Source of the DNA: Bacteroidales bacterium
GTDB lineage: Bacteria; Bacteroidota; Bacteroidia; Bacteroidales; VadinHA17
Direction: 5' to 3'
Assembly (NCBI GenBank): GCA_025455395.1
Contig: JALOMO010000027.1
Span: forward strand, 1 to 56,086
Length of the DNA stretch: 56,086 bases
The notes under the pieces were generated by a model. It was not told the origin of the DNA. It did no database searches and saw only the letters and a program-made list of their open reading frames with translations. Every line of letters begins with the position of its first letter. The first letter of the stretch is position 1. The translations under genes were made by a program, and so were the position numbers. This document shows, piece by piece, positions 48,769-56,086 of this stretch.

Positions 48769-50118
48769 ATGAATAAGATTTCCATCATCATCCAGAGAGA
48801 GTATATTACCAGGGTACGGAAGAAGTCGTTTATAATAATGACCTTCCTCACGCCACTGCTTATGGCTCTTATCTTTGTTATCCCGGCCCTTGTAATGTCA
48901 AATGAAGACAAAGACTTCAAGAAGATAGCGGTGGTAGAGGATGGGGCCGATCTGTTCAACGGTGTTATCAGTGATACAAAGGATACTGACTTTGAGTATC
49001 TTCCTGACGCCAAAATAGACGATCTCAAAAATAATTTTTCGGAACTAGGCTACTATGGGGTTCTTTATATATCACCTCAGGTTATCACAACGCCGAATGC
49101 CATTCAGCTGATATCAAAGAAACAGCCACCTATCGGACTGCTTGATCATATTTCCGGATCGCTTGAAAAAGAGATCGAAAAACAGAAGCTGTTATCATAT
49201 AATATTGAAAATCTTGATGAAATACTCAAAAGCATAAACACCAGCATCAAGATTCAGACAATTAAGATTGATGATGCAGGTGAAGTGAGGGAGACTAGTA
49301 CTGGTATTGCAATGGGGCTGGCCTATATAAGCGGTTTTCTGATGTATATGCTGGTCTTTATGTTTGGTGCCCAGGTTATGCGCGGTGTCATTGAAGAGAA
49401 GACAAGCAGAATAGTTGAAGTAATTGTTTCATCTGTCAAGCCTGTTCAACTTATGCTTGGCAAGATCATAGGCATCGCACTTGTTGGTCTTACCCAGTTT
49501 GCTGTCTGGGTTTTGCTCACAGCCGCCATAGTCATGATTGTTAAATCCAATATCCTGCCTGCAGATACTATGGAACAGGTACAGCAGTTGCCTCAGAGTC
49601 TGGCCCAGGCAGATCAGGCTGTCGCCGGAACAGGAAACATGACAGAAGTACAGCTCACCGAAATGCAGTCACTCTTCTCCAGCGCCCTGAGCCAGCCCTG
49701 GGGACTCATAATCTTCGCATTCCTCTTCTACTTTATTACCGGGTACCTGCTGTATGCCTCACTCTTTGCTGCAATAGGGTCGGCTGTCGACAATGAGACC
49801 GAGACACAACAATTCATGCTTCCGGTTACAGTGCCAATCATACTCGGACTTATTGTGGCAATGGGTACAATGCAAAACCCTGAGAGCTCAATCTCATTCT
49901 GGTTCTCCATAATACCGCTTACCTCCCCCATTGTCATGGTAGCCCGTATCCCGTTTGATGTCCCTGTATGGGAGATAATATTATCTATGACTCTGATGGT
50001 TGCAACAATATTCGGTTGTGTCTGGATGGCTGCAAAGATTTACCGTACCGGCATACTTATGTACGGAAAGAAAACATCATACAAGGAAATATGGAAGTGG
50101 CTTACCTACAAGGGGTAA
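48769..50118 (+). CDS. ABC-2 type permease, NatB-like
   Basis: 449 residues. The cytoplasmic IIIQREYITRVRKKSFIIMT precedes TM1 (about 25-45). A large extracytoplasmic domain (about 50-180) follows, then five or six membrane segments in the second half, with GVIEEKTSRIVEVIVSSVKP before TM3, as in NatB/YhaP-type ABC-2 exporters. A Gln/Glu-rich loop (about 265-300) is unusual for the family. It is co-transcribed with the ATPase and the following regulator. Confidence 0.88.
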   Translation: MNKISIIIQREYITRVRKKSFIIMTFLTPLLMALIFVIPALVMSNEDKDFKKIAVVEDGADLFNGVISDTKDTDFEYLPDAKIDDLKNNFSELGYYGVLYISPQVITTPNAIQLISKKQPPIGLLDHISGSLEKEIEKQKLLSYNIENLDEILKSINTSIKIQTIKIDDAGEVRETSTGIAMGLAYISGFLMYMLVFMFGAQVMRGVIEEKTSRIVEVIVSSVKPVQLMLGKIIGIALVGLTQFAVWVLLTAAIVMIVKSNILPADTMEQVQQLPQSLAQADQAVAGTGNMTEVQLTEMQSLFSSALSQPWGLIIFAFLFYFITGYLLYASLFAAIGSAVDNETETQQFMLPVTVPIILGLIVAMGTMQNPESSISFWFSIIPLTSPIVMVARIPFDVPVWEIILSMTLMVATIFGCVWMAAKIYRTGILMYGKKTSYKEIWKWLTYKG

Positions 50119-50135
50119 GTAAAAATCAATAAATC

Positions 50136-51311
50136 ATGCCGCGTATACTGGTTATTGACGACGAGAAATCGATAAGGAACACCCTTAAAGATGTTCTCGA
50201 ATATGAGAAATATGATGTTGACCTGGCAGAAGATGGTGCCACCGGTATTGATATGTTCTCGCAGGGATCATATCATGCAGTACTCTGTGACATAAAGATG
50301 GCCAAGATGGACGGTATCGAGGTCCTTCAGAGATTGTTTGATATCTCATCCGATGTACCTGTAATAATGATCTCGGGCCACGGGAATATCGATACAGCAG
50401 TTGACGCAATCAAGAAGGGGGCTTTTGATTTCCTCGAGAAGCCTCTCGATCTCAACCGTCTCCTCATTACATTACGTAATGCCCTCGAGCGGGGATCGCT
50501 CATCACGCAGACAAAAGTATTGAAGAAGCAGGTCAGCAAGCGGTTCGAGATAATAGGCAATTCTCCGGCTATTCTGATGGTTAAGGAAATGATAGACAGG
50601 GTAGCTCCTACGGAAGCCCGTGTGCTCATCACCGGAGCGAACGGTACAGGGAAGGAGCTGGTTGCACATCAGATACACGAAAAGAGTAACCGGTCAAAAG
50701 GACCGTTCGTTGAGGTTAACTGCGCTGCCATCCCATCGGAACTAATTGAGAGTGAGCTGTTCGGACACGAGAAAGGATCATTTACCTCAGCCATTAAACA
50801 GCGCATTGGTAAGTTTGAACAGGCCAGCGGAGGCACTATCTTTCTTGATGAGGTCGGAGACATGAGCCTGGCAGCTCAGGCTAAGGTGCTGAGGGCTCTG
50901 CAGGAGAACAAGATAACAAGGGTTGGATCGGATAAGGACATTCATGTTGACGTCAGAGTCATCGCTGCAACAAACAAAAACATCCGGGAAGAGATTGACC
51001 GCAACAACTTCAGGGAAGACCTCTACCACAGGCTCAGCGTGATACTAATTCATGTTCCGACCCTGAACGAAAGGGCTGAAGATATCCCCCTTCTTGCAGA
51101 TCATTTCAACAATCTTATATGCAGTGAATATGGGATGGGCAGGAAGAAGATCATGTCCAATGCAATCACAGAGCTTCAGAAAATTAAGTGGACGGGAAAT
51201 ATAAGAGAGTTCAGGAATGTACTTGAACGGCTCATTATCCTGTGCCCCGAGGAGATAACCGGAAAAGATGTCATTGCATATGCCCATCCGGTGTCCGGAT
51301 TCAATCTTTGA
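50136..51311 (+). CDS. NtrC-type response regulator (REC-AAA+) lacking the DNA-binding domain
   Basis: 391 residues. The receiver domain has the acidic pair DD (8-9), the phospho-acceptor Asp52 and Lys102 (EKP). The AAA+ domain has Walker A GANGTGKE (167-174), a sigma-54 loop GSFTSA (214-219) in place of GAFTGA, Walker B FLDEVGDM (236-243) and a final NIREFRNVLERL. The protein ends about 30 residues after this, with no Fis-type helix-turn-helix; NtrC proteins are usually 440-470 residues. It may activate sigma-54 polymerase from solution or have another partner. No sensor kinase gene adjoins. Confidence 0.85.
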   Translation: MPRILVIDDEKSIRNTLKDVLEYEKYDVDLAEDGATGIDMFSQGSYHAVLCDIKMAKMDGIEVLQRLFDISSDVPVIMISGHGNIDTAVDAIKKGAFDFLEKPLDLNRLLITLRNALERGSLITQTKVLKKQVSKRFEIIGNSPAILMVKEMIDRVAPTEARVLITGANGTGKELVAHQIHEKSNRSKGPFVEVNCAAIPSELIESELFGHEKGSFTSAIKQRIGKFEQASGGTIFLDEVGDMSLAAQAKVLRALQENKITRVGSDKDIHVDVRVIAATNKNIREEIDRNNFREDLYHRLSVILIHVPTLNERAEDIPLLADHFNNLICSEYGMGRKKIMSNAITELQKIKWTGNIREFRNVLERLIILCPEEITGKDVIAYAHPVSGFNL

Positions 51312-51313
51312 CC

Positions 51314-53680
51314 ATGAAAAAGCTCAACCTCAAGCTCAGCCTCAACCTAGCCTCCCTGTTCATCCTCGCTCTTTTAGCAGGGTGCGAAGGCAGTCTCTCT
51401 CCGGGGATGCCGGTCTCATTCAATGAGGAGTGGCTGTTTATCAGGCAGGACTCTGCAAATATTGACAGGATCCTTCCGGGGAATATTCCGAACCACAAGT
51501 GGGAGGATGTTACCCTGCCGCACACCGCCATCATTGAACCGCTTGTTGTTGAGGAACAGCAATGGACAGGCATCTGCTGGTACAAGAAGATATACAGGGC
51601 TCCCAGAAAGAGCCGCAGCAAGCATACAGGACTCCTATTTGACGGTATGATGCATGATGCAATCATCTACCTTAACGGCGTTGAGATAGCGCGCCATACA
51701 GGCGGGTATATTCCCTTTTATGTTGATATGTCAGCAGACCTGAAATACGGAAAGGAGAATGAGATCCTTGTCAGGCTTGATAACCGTGAGAATCCGGCCA
51801 TACCTCCGGGCAAGCCCCTCTCTGAACTTGACTTTCTTTACTACAGTGGTATTTACCGGAACGTCAGCCTGTACGTAAAAGACAGGCTCCATATAACAAA
51901 TGTAGCCGAGGCAGATGGTCTCCTCGGCGGTGGCGTACTGACAGGCTTTCAAAATGTGGGTCGTGACTCTGCAACTATAACTGTGTCAACACTTGTAAAT
52001 AACGATGACAGAACACCCAGGTCATTTCTCCTTAGAAACAGGCTGCTTGATGCCGCCGGAAATGAATCTTCCTCAGCTGCCACTGACAAGATAGAGATGG
52101 AACCTGGCCAGTCAAGGCGTATAGTTACAGAAATGAAGGTAATGCAGCCGGCACTGTGGTCACCTGATCAACCCTTCCTTTATACTCTCATCACAGAACT
52201 TGAATCGGACGATGAAATTATCGATTGTGTCGAAACACGTACAGGCATCAGGACAATAAGTATAACCTGGGATAAGGGACTCATTTTAAATGGTAATCCA
52301 GTTAATATCATTGGAACAAACCGTCACCAGGAGTATCCTTACATTGGTTATGCATTGTCAGATAATGCCAATTACAGGGATGCATTCAAGATAAGGGAAG
52401 GTGGTTTTAACCTTGTAAGATGCTCACATTACCCTCAGGCACCGGCTTTTCTCGATGCCTGTGACGAGCTGGGAATATTGGTTATGAATGCAATACCGGG
52501 CTGGCAGTTCATCGGCGATTCTCTCTTTTGCGAAGCGGTTATCCGTGATACCAGGATGATGTGCCGCCGTGACCGCAACCACCCTTCTGTCATCATGTGG
52601 GAGTCGTCTCTGAATGAGACTATGATGCCCATCGCATTCCTTAACCGTCTCCATATCGCAGTAAAGGAGGAACTTCCGTACGGTAATAATTACACATGCA
52701 GCTGGATGGATACTGTCTGTGATATCTTCATACCAGCCCGACAGCACGCCTCGGCGCCACATTACTGGAAGAACTATTCGAAGAAGAAACCGATATTCAT
52801 ATGTGAGTACGGCGACTGGGAATATTATGCTAACAATGCCGGATTCAATCAGACGGAGTTCAGTGACCTTGAACCCTCTGCCAGAAACTCCAGGCAACTG
52901 CGAAGCGCAGGCGAGAGAGGCCTCCTTCAGCAGGCCTTCAACTACCAGGAATCACACAATGATAACCTATACGGGCCTTGCTTCGGTGATGCCAACTGGC
53001 TGATTTTCGATTATAACCGCGGTTATGCTCCTGATATTGAGTCATCAGGAATAATGGATATTTTCAGGTTACCTAAGTTTTCTTACTGGTTCTACAGAAG
53101 TCAGTCAGAGGTTGACCCCGTCTGTTTCATTGCGCATTATAATTTGCCAGGTTCAGGTAACACTGTCAGGATATACAGCAATGCAGATACTGTGCACTTA
53201 TTTCAGAATGACACCCTTGTTGCAGTACAGGGAGCCGACAGAGACATAAACAGCACCAACCTGAAGCACCCTCCCTTTACATTTACTATTCCCGGTTATA
53301 AGCCAGGCATTCTTAAAGCTGTAGGTTACAGAAAGGGAACAGAATATACATCGCACTCCGTCACCACTCCGGGTCAGTCCTCCGCGTTGCGACTTACCAT
53401 TGATATGAGCAACAAACCGCTTAAAGCAGACGGTGCAGATGCAGTATTTGTATATGCAGCAGTTGTGGATTCACTTGGTAATCCTGTCCATCTTGCCGAT
53501 TCAACAATAGAATTCTCAGTCAGAGGAGATGCAGTTTTAATAGGCAATAATCCTGTGAAAGCCGAGGCAGGAGTGGCCTCTATCCTGCTCAGGGCCGGAA
53601 CCAGTCCCGGGAAGATAATGATCAGGGCAGAATCCGGATCACTTGCACAGGCCGAATTAATGGCAATAACAAAAAAATAA
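51314..53680 (+). CDS. Glycoside hydrolase family 2 lipoprotein (beta-galactosidase/glucuronidase-like)
   Basis: 788 residues from the ATG at 51314, two bases after the regulator stop; an ATG at 51242 lies inside that gene. The signal peptide MKKLNLKLSLNLAS is built from period-6 codon repeats and ends in the lipobox LLAGC. A jelly-roll sugar-binding domain, an immunoglobulin-like domain and the TIM barrel follow, with GTNRHQEYPYIGYALSD and the acid/base Glu435 in WESSLNE. The nucleophile Glu498 is in ICEYGDWEY. A C-terminal Ig-like domain completes it. It hydrolyses beta-linked sugars at the cell surface; the exact sugar is unknown. Confidence 0.9.
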   Translation: MKKLNLKLSLNLASLFILALLAGCEGSLSPGMPVSFNEEWLFIRQDSANIDRILPGNIPNHKWEDVTLPHTAIIEPLVVEEQQWTGICWYKKIYRAPRKSRSKHTGLLFDGMMHDAIIYLNGVEIARHTGGYIPFYVDMSADLKYGKENEILVRLDNRENPAIPPGKPLSELDFLYYSGIYRNVSLYVKDRLHITNVAEADGLLGGGVLTGFQNVGRDSATITVSTLVNNDDRTPRSFLLRNRLLDAAGNESSSAATDKIEMEPGQSRRIVTEMKVMQPALWSPDQPFLYTLITELESDDEIIDCVETRTGIRTISITWDKGLILNGNPVNIIGTNRHQEYPYIGYALSDNANYRDAFKIREGGFNLVRCSHYPQAPAFLDACDELGILVMNAIPGWQFIGDSLFCEAVIRDTRMMCRRDRNHPSVIMWESSLNETMMPIAFLNRLHIAVKEELPYGNNYTCSWMDTVCDIFIPARQHASAPHYWKNYSKKKPIFICEYGDWEYYANNAGFNQTEFSDLEPSARNSRQLRSAGERGLLQQAFNYQESHNDNLYGPCFGDANWLIFDYNRGYAPDIESSGIMDIFRLPKFSYWFYRSQSEVDPVCFIAHYNLPGSGNTVRIYSNADTVHLFQNDTLVAVQGADRDINSTNLKHPPFTFTIPGYKPGILKAVGYRKGTEYTSHSVTTPGQSSALRLTIDMSNKPLKADGADAVFVYAAVVDSLGNPVHLADSTIEFSVRGDAVLIGNNPVKAEAGVASILLRAGTSPGKIMIRAESGSLAQAELMAITKK

Positions 53681-53697
53681 ACAGACCTGACCTAACC

Positions 53698-56086
53698 TCA
53701 GAACCGGAAGTAAATAAAGGGCTGAACAACATTATTACCAACTACATACAGAATCAGTGCTGTACCTATGACCACCAGGAACTTCACTGCCACCGGTAAC
53801 CTTATGAACAGACCCCTGTAAGCCTCTTTGACTGTTACGGGCAGGAAATGGAAGATATATCCTGAAATGATCAGTATCAGAACGGGCAGGTAGGCAATCA
53901 GCACCTTGCCATAATCACCCGGGTTAAAATAGAAGAATATCTGGCCAAGCATGAGGCTGGCTTCTTCCATCGAGCCGGCACGGAAAAAGATCCATGCAAA
54001 GCTCACGAAGTTGAACGTAACTATAAGCCCCGCCAGACGTGCAGCACGGCTTCTTCTTGTTACACCACGGAATATATGTTGCCATATCTTGTTGACAACC
54101 AGTGCAGCACCATGCAAACCTCCCCACAGTACAAATCTTGCCGCTGCTCCGTGCCACAGCCCGCCGAGGAGCATGGTGATCATCAGGTTAATCCCTGTGC
54201 GTACCGATCCTTTCCTGCTCCCGCCCAATGGTATATAAAGATAATCTTTCAGCCACCGTGAGAGTGTTATATGCCATCTCCTCCAGAAATCAGTGATGTT
54301 AGTTGCCTTGTATGGTGAATTAAAATTGAGAGGCAGCCTGAATCCCATCAAAATTGCAACACCGATAGCAATGTCAGTGTAACCGGAAAAGTCACAGTAT
54401 ATCTGCAGACCATAACCATATACTGCCATCAGGTTTTCGAATCCGCTGTAGAGAGCCGGAGTGTCAAACACCCGGTCAATAAATCCGGCAGAGATGAAAT
54501 CAGAGATAAGCATCTTTTTAATCAGTCCCTGGATAATCAGGAAGAGGCCATGGCCGAACTCATTTCGTGTGATGGTATAATCGCCTTTCATCTGGGGGAT
54601 GAACTCAGAAGCCCTGACAATAGGCCCGGCTACAAGCTGAGGAAAGAATGTCAGATAGAATGAAAAATCGATCACGTTCTTTACCGGTTCCATCCTTCCC
54701 CTGTAAATGTCTATGCTGTAACTCAAAGCCTGGAATGTAAAAAATGATATCCCGACAGGAAGAACAATACTGGTTACGTCAAAGGCTGTACCGAACAGGT
54801 TGTTTGACCATGCAGAGAATATGTCATAGGCAGCAAATGAAGTATTGAAAATGGCATTGACTGTTTCTGTGATGAACCCTGCATATTTGAAATAAGAGAG
54901 AAATCCAACCAGAATAAGGATGTTTGATATAAGCCAGAACCTCTTCCAACCCCTGCCGGCCGATCTTCCTGTCATCAGCGCTGTAAAATGGGTAAGGAGG
55001 GCTGTAAGGACAAGAAGAATAATAAAGAGACCACCAGCCCTGTAATAAAAATAGAGACTCACAAACAGCAGCCAGGTATGGCACATTGCCCTCCGTTTTC
55101 TTAGAAGGGCAAAACCTGCCATCACAACAGTGAAGAATATCCAGAACGCCGGGGTGGTGAAAATAAAGGTTTGCTCAGGATGATACCTTATCAACGAGAA
55201 TAGTGAGCGACGGCTTTCAATCACCTCTTCTTCAGGCTGAGGCAAAACAGGTGAAGCTCCAGCCAGGGTTATAGTGTCGGTTGTAATACTGTCTGTCTCA
55301 TACTTAATTGTATCAATCAAATTTACTGCAGAGGTTTCAGCGATGAAAAAGCTGTTATAAAGCCTGCTCGCAATGGTATCAGCTCCCGCATTGGAGAGGT
55401 GAGTCAGGTCTTTTGAGGCAAGTGAAGGGTTATGGTTAAACCATTCAACGATAGATCCTTCTCCGCCCATGCTCTCCCAGGCATCCCAGAAAATGGCACC
55501 GCTTCTCATTGCAGCATTTTTCTGGGCATCCCTGATGGCCGGAATATTAGTATAAGACCTTACTGAGTCTCCTGCCTTCTGGGCCATATCGGTAAGGCTT
55601 ACAAGCATCACCGGGACACCGCCGGAAACCTTTCTTAGAAACTCAACCTGTTTTAATAGCCCCTCTTCATAATAGTGATACTCGCTTCTTACATTCTTTA
55701 CGACATTAAGCCCGTATTGAAGAATAATAAGGTCAGGATCAAGCATTTCAAGGCACTTCTGAAAGTCATGGCTGTCAGTCATCACAAATTCCAGTCCTGC
55801 ACTGCCCCTTACAGGGATATTGTCAACTATTACGCCTGTGTCGCTCTCGAGGCTAAAAGCATAAATGTCAGGAGACACCCGCCCGATGAATTCGACAGTC
55901 ACATCCGACACAGAGGGAAGGGCTACTGAGTATTCCATCGGTCCGGAGCCCTGGTTGAGAAGTGAAAATGCAATCTTCCGGTTTCCTGAAGCAACCCCTA
56001 CGAAGTTTGTATCATTATTATTACTGTAAAATATGCGCAACCTGTCATATCTTGACACTGCTGAATCGGCCCCCGGCACCGCCGTT
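53698..56086 (-). CDS. SGNH hydrolase-MBOAT O-acyltransferase fusion, 5' end outside window
   Basis: The frame stays open to the window edge, and the GTG at 56079 is not a convincing start, so about 796 residues of a longer protein are seen. The first part (to about residue 250) is an SGNH/GDSL-type domain: ILQYGLN as the Asn block, and DLTHLSNAGADTIASRL with the Asp and His of the triad. The serine block would lie upstream. After a TM helix (about 305-325) comes a membrane-bound O-acyltransferase with WRRWHITLSRWLKDYLYIPLGG and the catalytic His in GLWHGAAARFVLWGGLHG. It probably acetylates or acylates an extracytoplasmic glycan. It converges with the GH2 gene 17 bases away. Confidence 0.88.
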   Translation of the reverse strand, partial: TAVPGADSAVSRYDRLRIFYSNNNDTNFVGVASGNRKIAFSLLNQGSGPMEYSVALPSVSDVTVEFIGRVSPDIYAFSLESDTGVIVDNIPVRGSAGLEFVMTDSHDFQKCLEMLDPDLIILQYGLNVVKNVRSEYHYYEEGLLKQVEFLRKVSGGVPVMLVSLTDMAQKAGDSVRSYTNIPAIRDAQKNAAMRSGAIFWDAWESMGGEGSIVEWFNHNPSLASKDLTHLSNAGADTIASRLYNSFFIAETSAVNLIDTIKYETDSITTDTITLAGASPVLPQPEEEVIESRRSLFSLIRYHPEQTFIFTTPAFWIFFTVVMAGFALLRKRRAMCHTWLLFVSLYFYYRAGGLFIILLVLTALLTHFTALMTGRSAGRGWKRFWLISNILILVGFLSYFKYAGFITETVNAIFNTSFAAYDIFSAWSNNLFGTAFDVTSIVLPVGISFFTFQALSYSIDIYRGRMEPVKNVIDFSFYLTFFPQLVAGPIVRASEFIPQMKGDYTITRNEFGHGLFLIIQGLIKKMLISDFISAGFIDRVFDTPALYSGFENLMAVYGYGLQIYCDFSGYTDIAIGVAILMGFRLPLNFNSPYKATNITDFWRRWHITLSRWLKDYLYIPLGGSRKGSVRTGINLMITMLLGGLWHGAAARFVLWGGLHGAALVVNKIWQHIFRGVTRRSRAARLAGLIVTFNFVSFAWIFFRAGSMEEASLMLGQIFFYFNPGDYGKVLIAYLPVLILIISGYIFHFLPVTVKEAYRGLFIRLPVAVKFLVVIGTALILYVVGNNVVQPFIYFRF

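Overview
The window reads as a chromosomal segment of a Bacteroidetes bacterium, most likely of the order Bacteroidales or a close relative. The evidence is two TonB-dependent receptors with N-terminal CarboxypepD-like domains, a gliding-motility/type IX secretion C-terminal domain, a gingipain-like (C25) protease fold, a PG0541-type small protein behind an RND pump, families largely restricted to Bacteroidetes (DUF4857, DUF4876, DUF6850, DUF4251, DUF4290), and many start-proximal matches to the Bacteroidetes -7 promoter box TAnnTTTG. No rRNA, tRNA, CRISPR array, prophage or insertion sequence was seen. No gene-free gap exceeds about 260 bases.

Layout. 1-1728 is the 3' part of an EF-G-like GTPase. 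1821-16097 (minus strand) is an 11-gene, tightly packed locus. In transcription order it holds an ECF sigma factor, a CnrX/Spy-like membrane-anchored Cys-containing protein, a small single-TM protein that could be an anti-sigma factor, a membrane polyferredoxin, an ABC ATPase, an ABC permease, a DUF4857 membrane protein, a TonB-dependent receptor, a DUF4876 lipoprotein, a DUF6850-type outer-membrane barrel, and a gingipain-like protease fused to HEAT-like repeats. I infer an extracytoplasmic stress- or metal-responsive envelope system, and this is the best candidate here for an undescribed system. Upstream sits a small lipoprotein gene.

16823-23325 (minus) is a TetR-TolC-MFP-RND-PG0541 efflux operon with a palindromic operator candidate in front of tetR. 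23583-24775 is a frameshifted type IX-secreted protein whose 3' end abuts 129 bases of period-7 repeats. uvrD/pcrA follows, then a membrane protein divergent from a membrane-bound LuxR-type regulator. Next is a phosphate/polyphosphate group: CHAD protein, phosphofructokinase, SixA-like phosphatase and polyphosphate kinase 1.

35450-39439 (minus) is a thiamine operon: promoter, TPP riboswitch, TonB receptor, PnuT and thiamine diphosphokinase. An amidase lipoprotein lies just downstream. 39506-45899 carries a GH29 fucosidase lipoprotein and several small conserved proteins, plus a CapA-like protein, a His-rich UreH-type metal transporter, DUF4290 and RidA.

45973-47735 is grpE-dnaJ followed by a terminator. 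It is followed by a likely operon of NatA-NatB ABC exporter genes, an NtrC-type regulator without a DNA-binding domain, and a GH2 lipoprotein. The window ends in a minus-strand SGNH-MBOAT fusion acyltransferase cut by the window edge. Short tandem repeats, mostly of period 7, occur at the 3' ends of three minus-strand genes.
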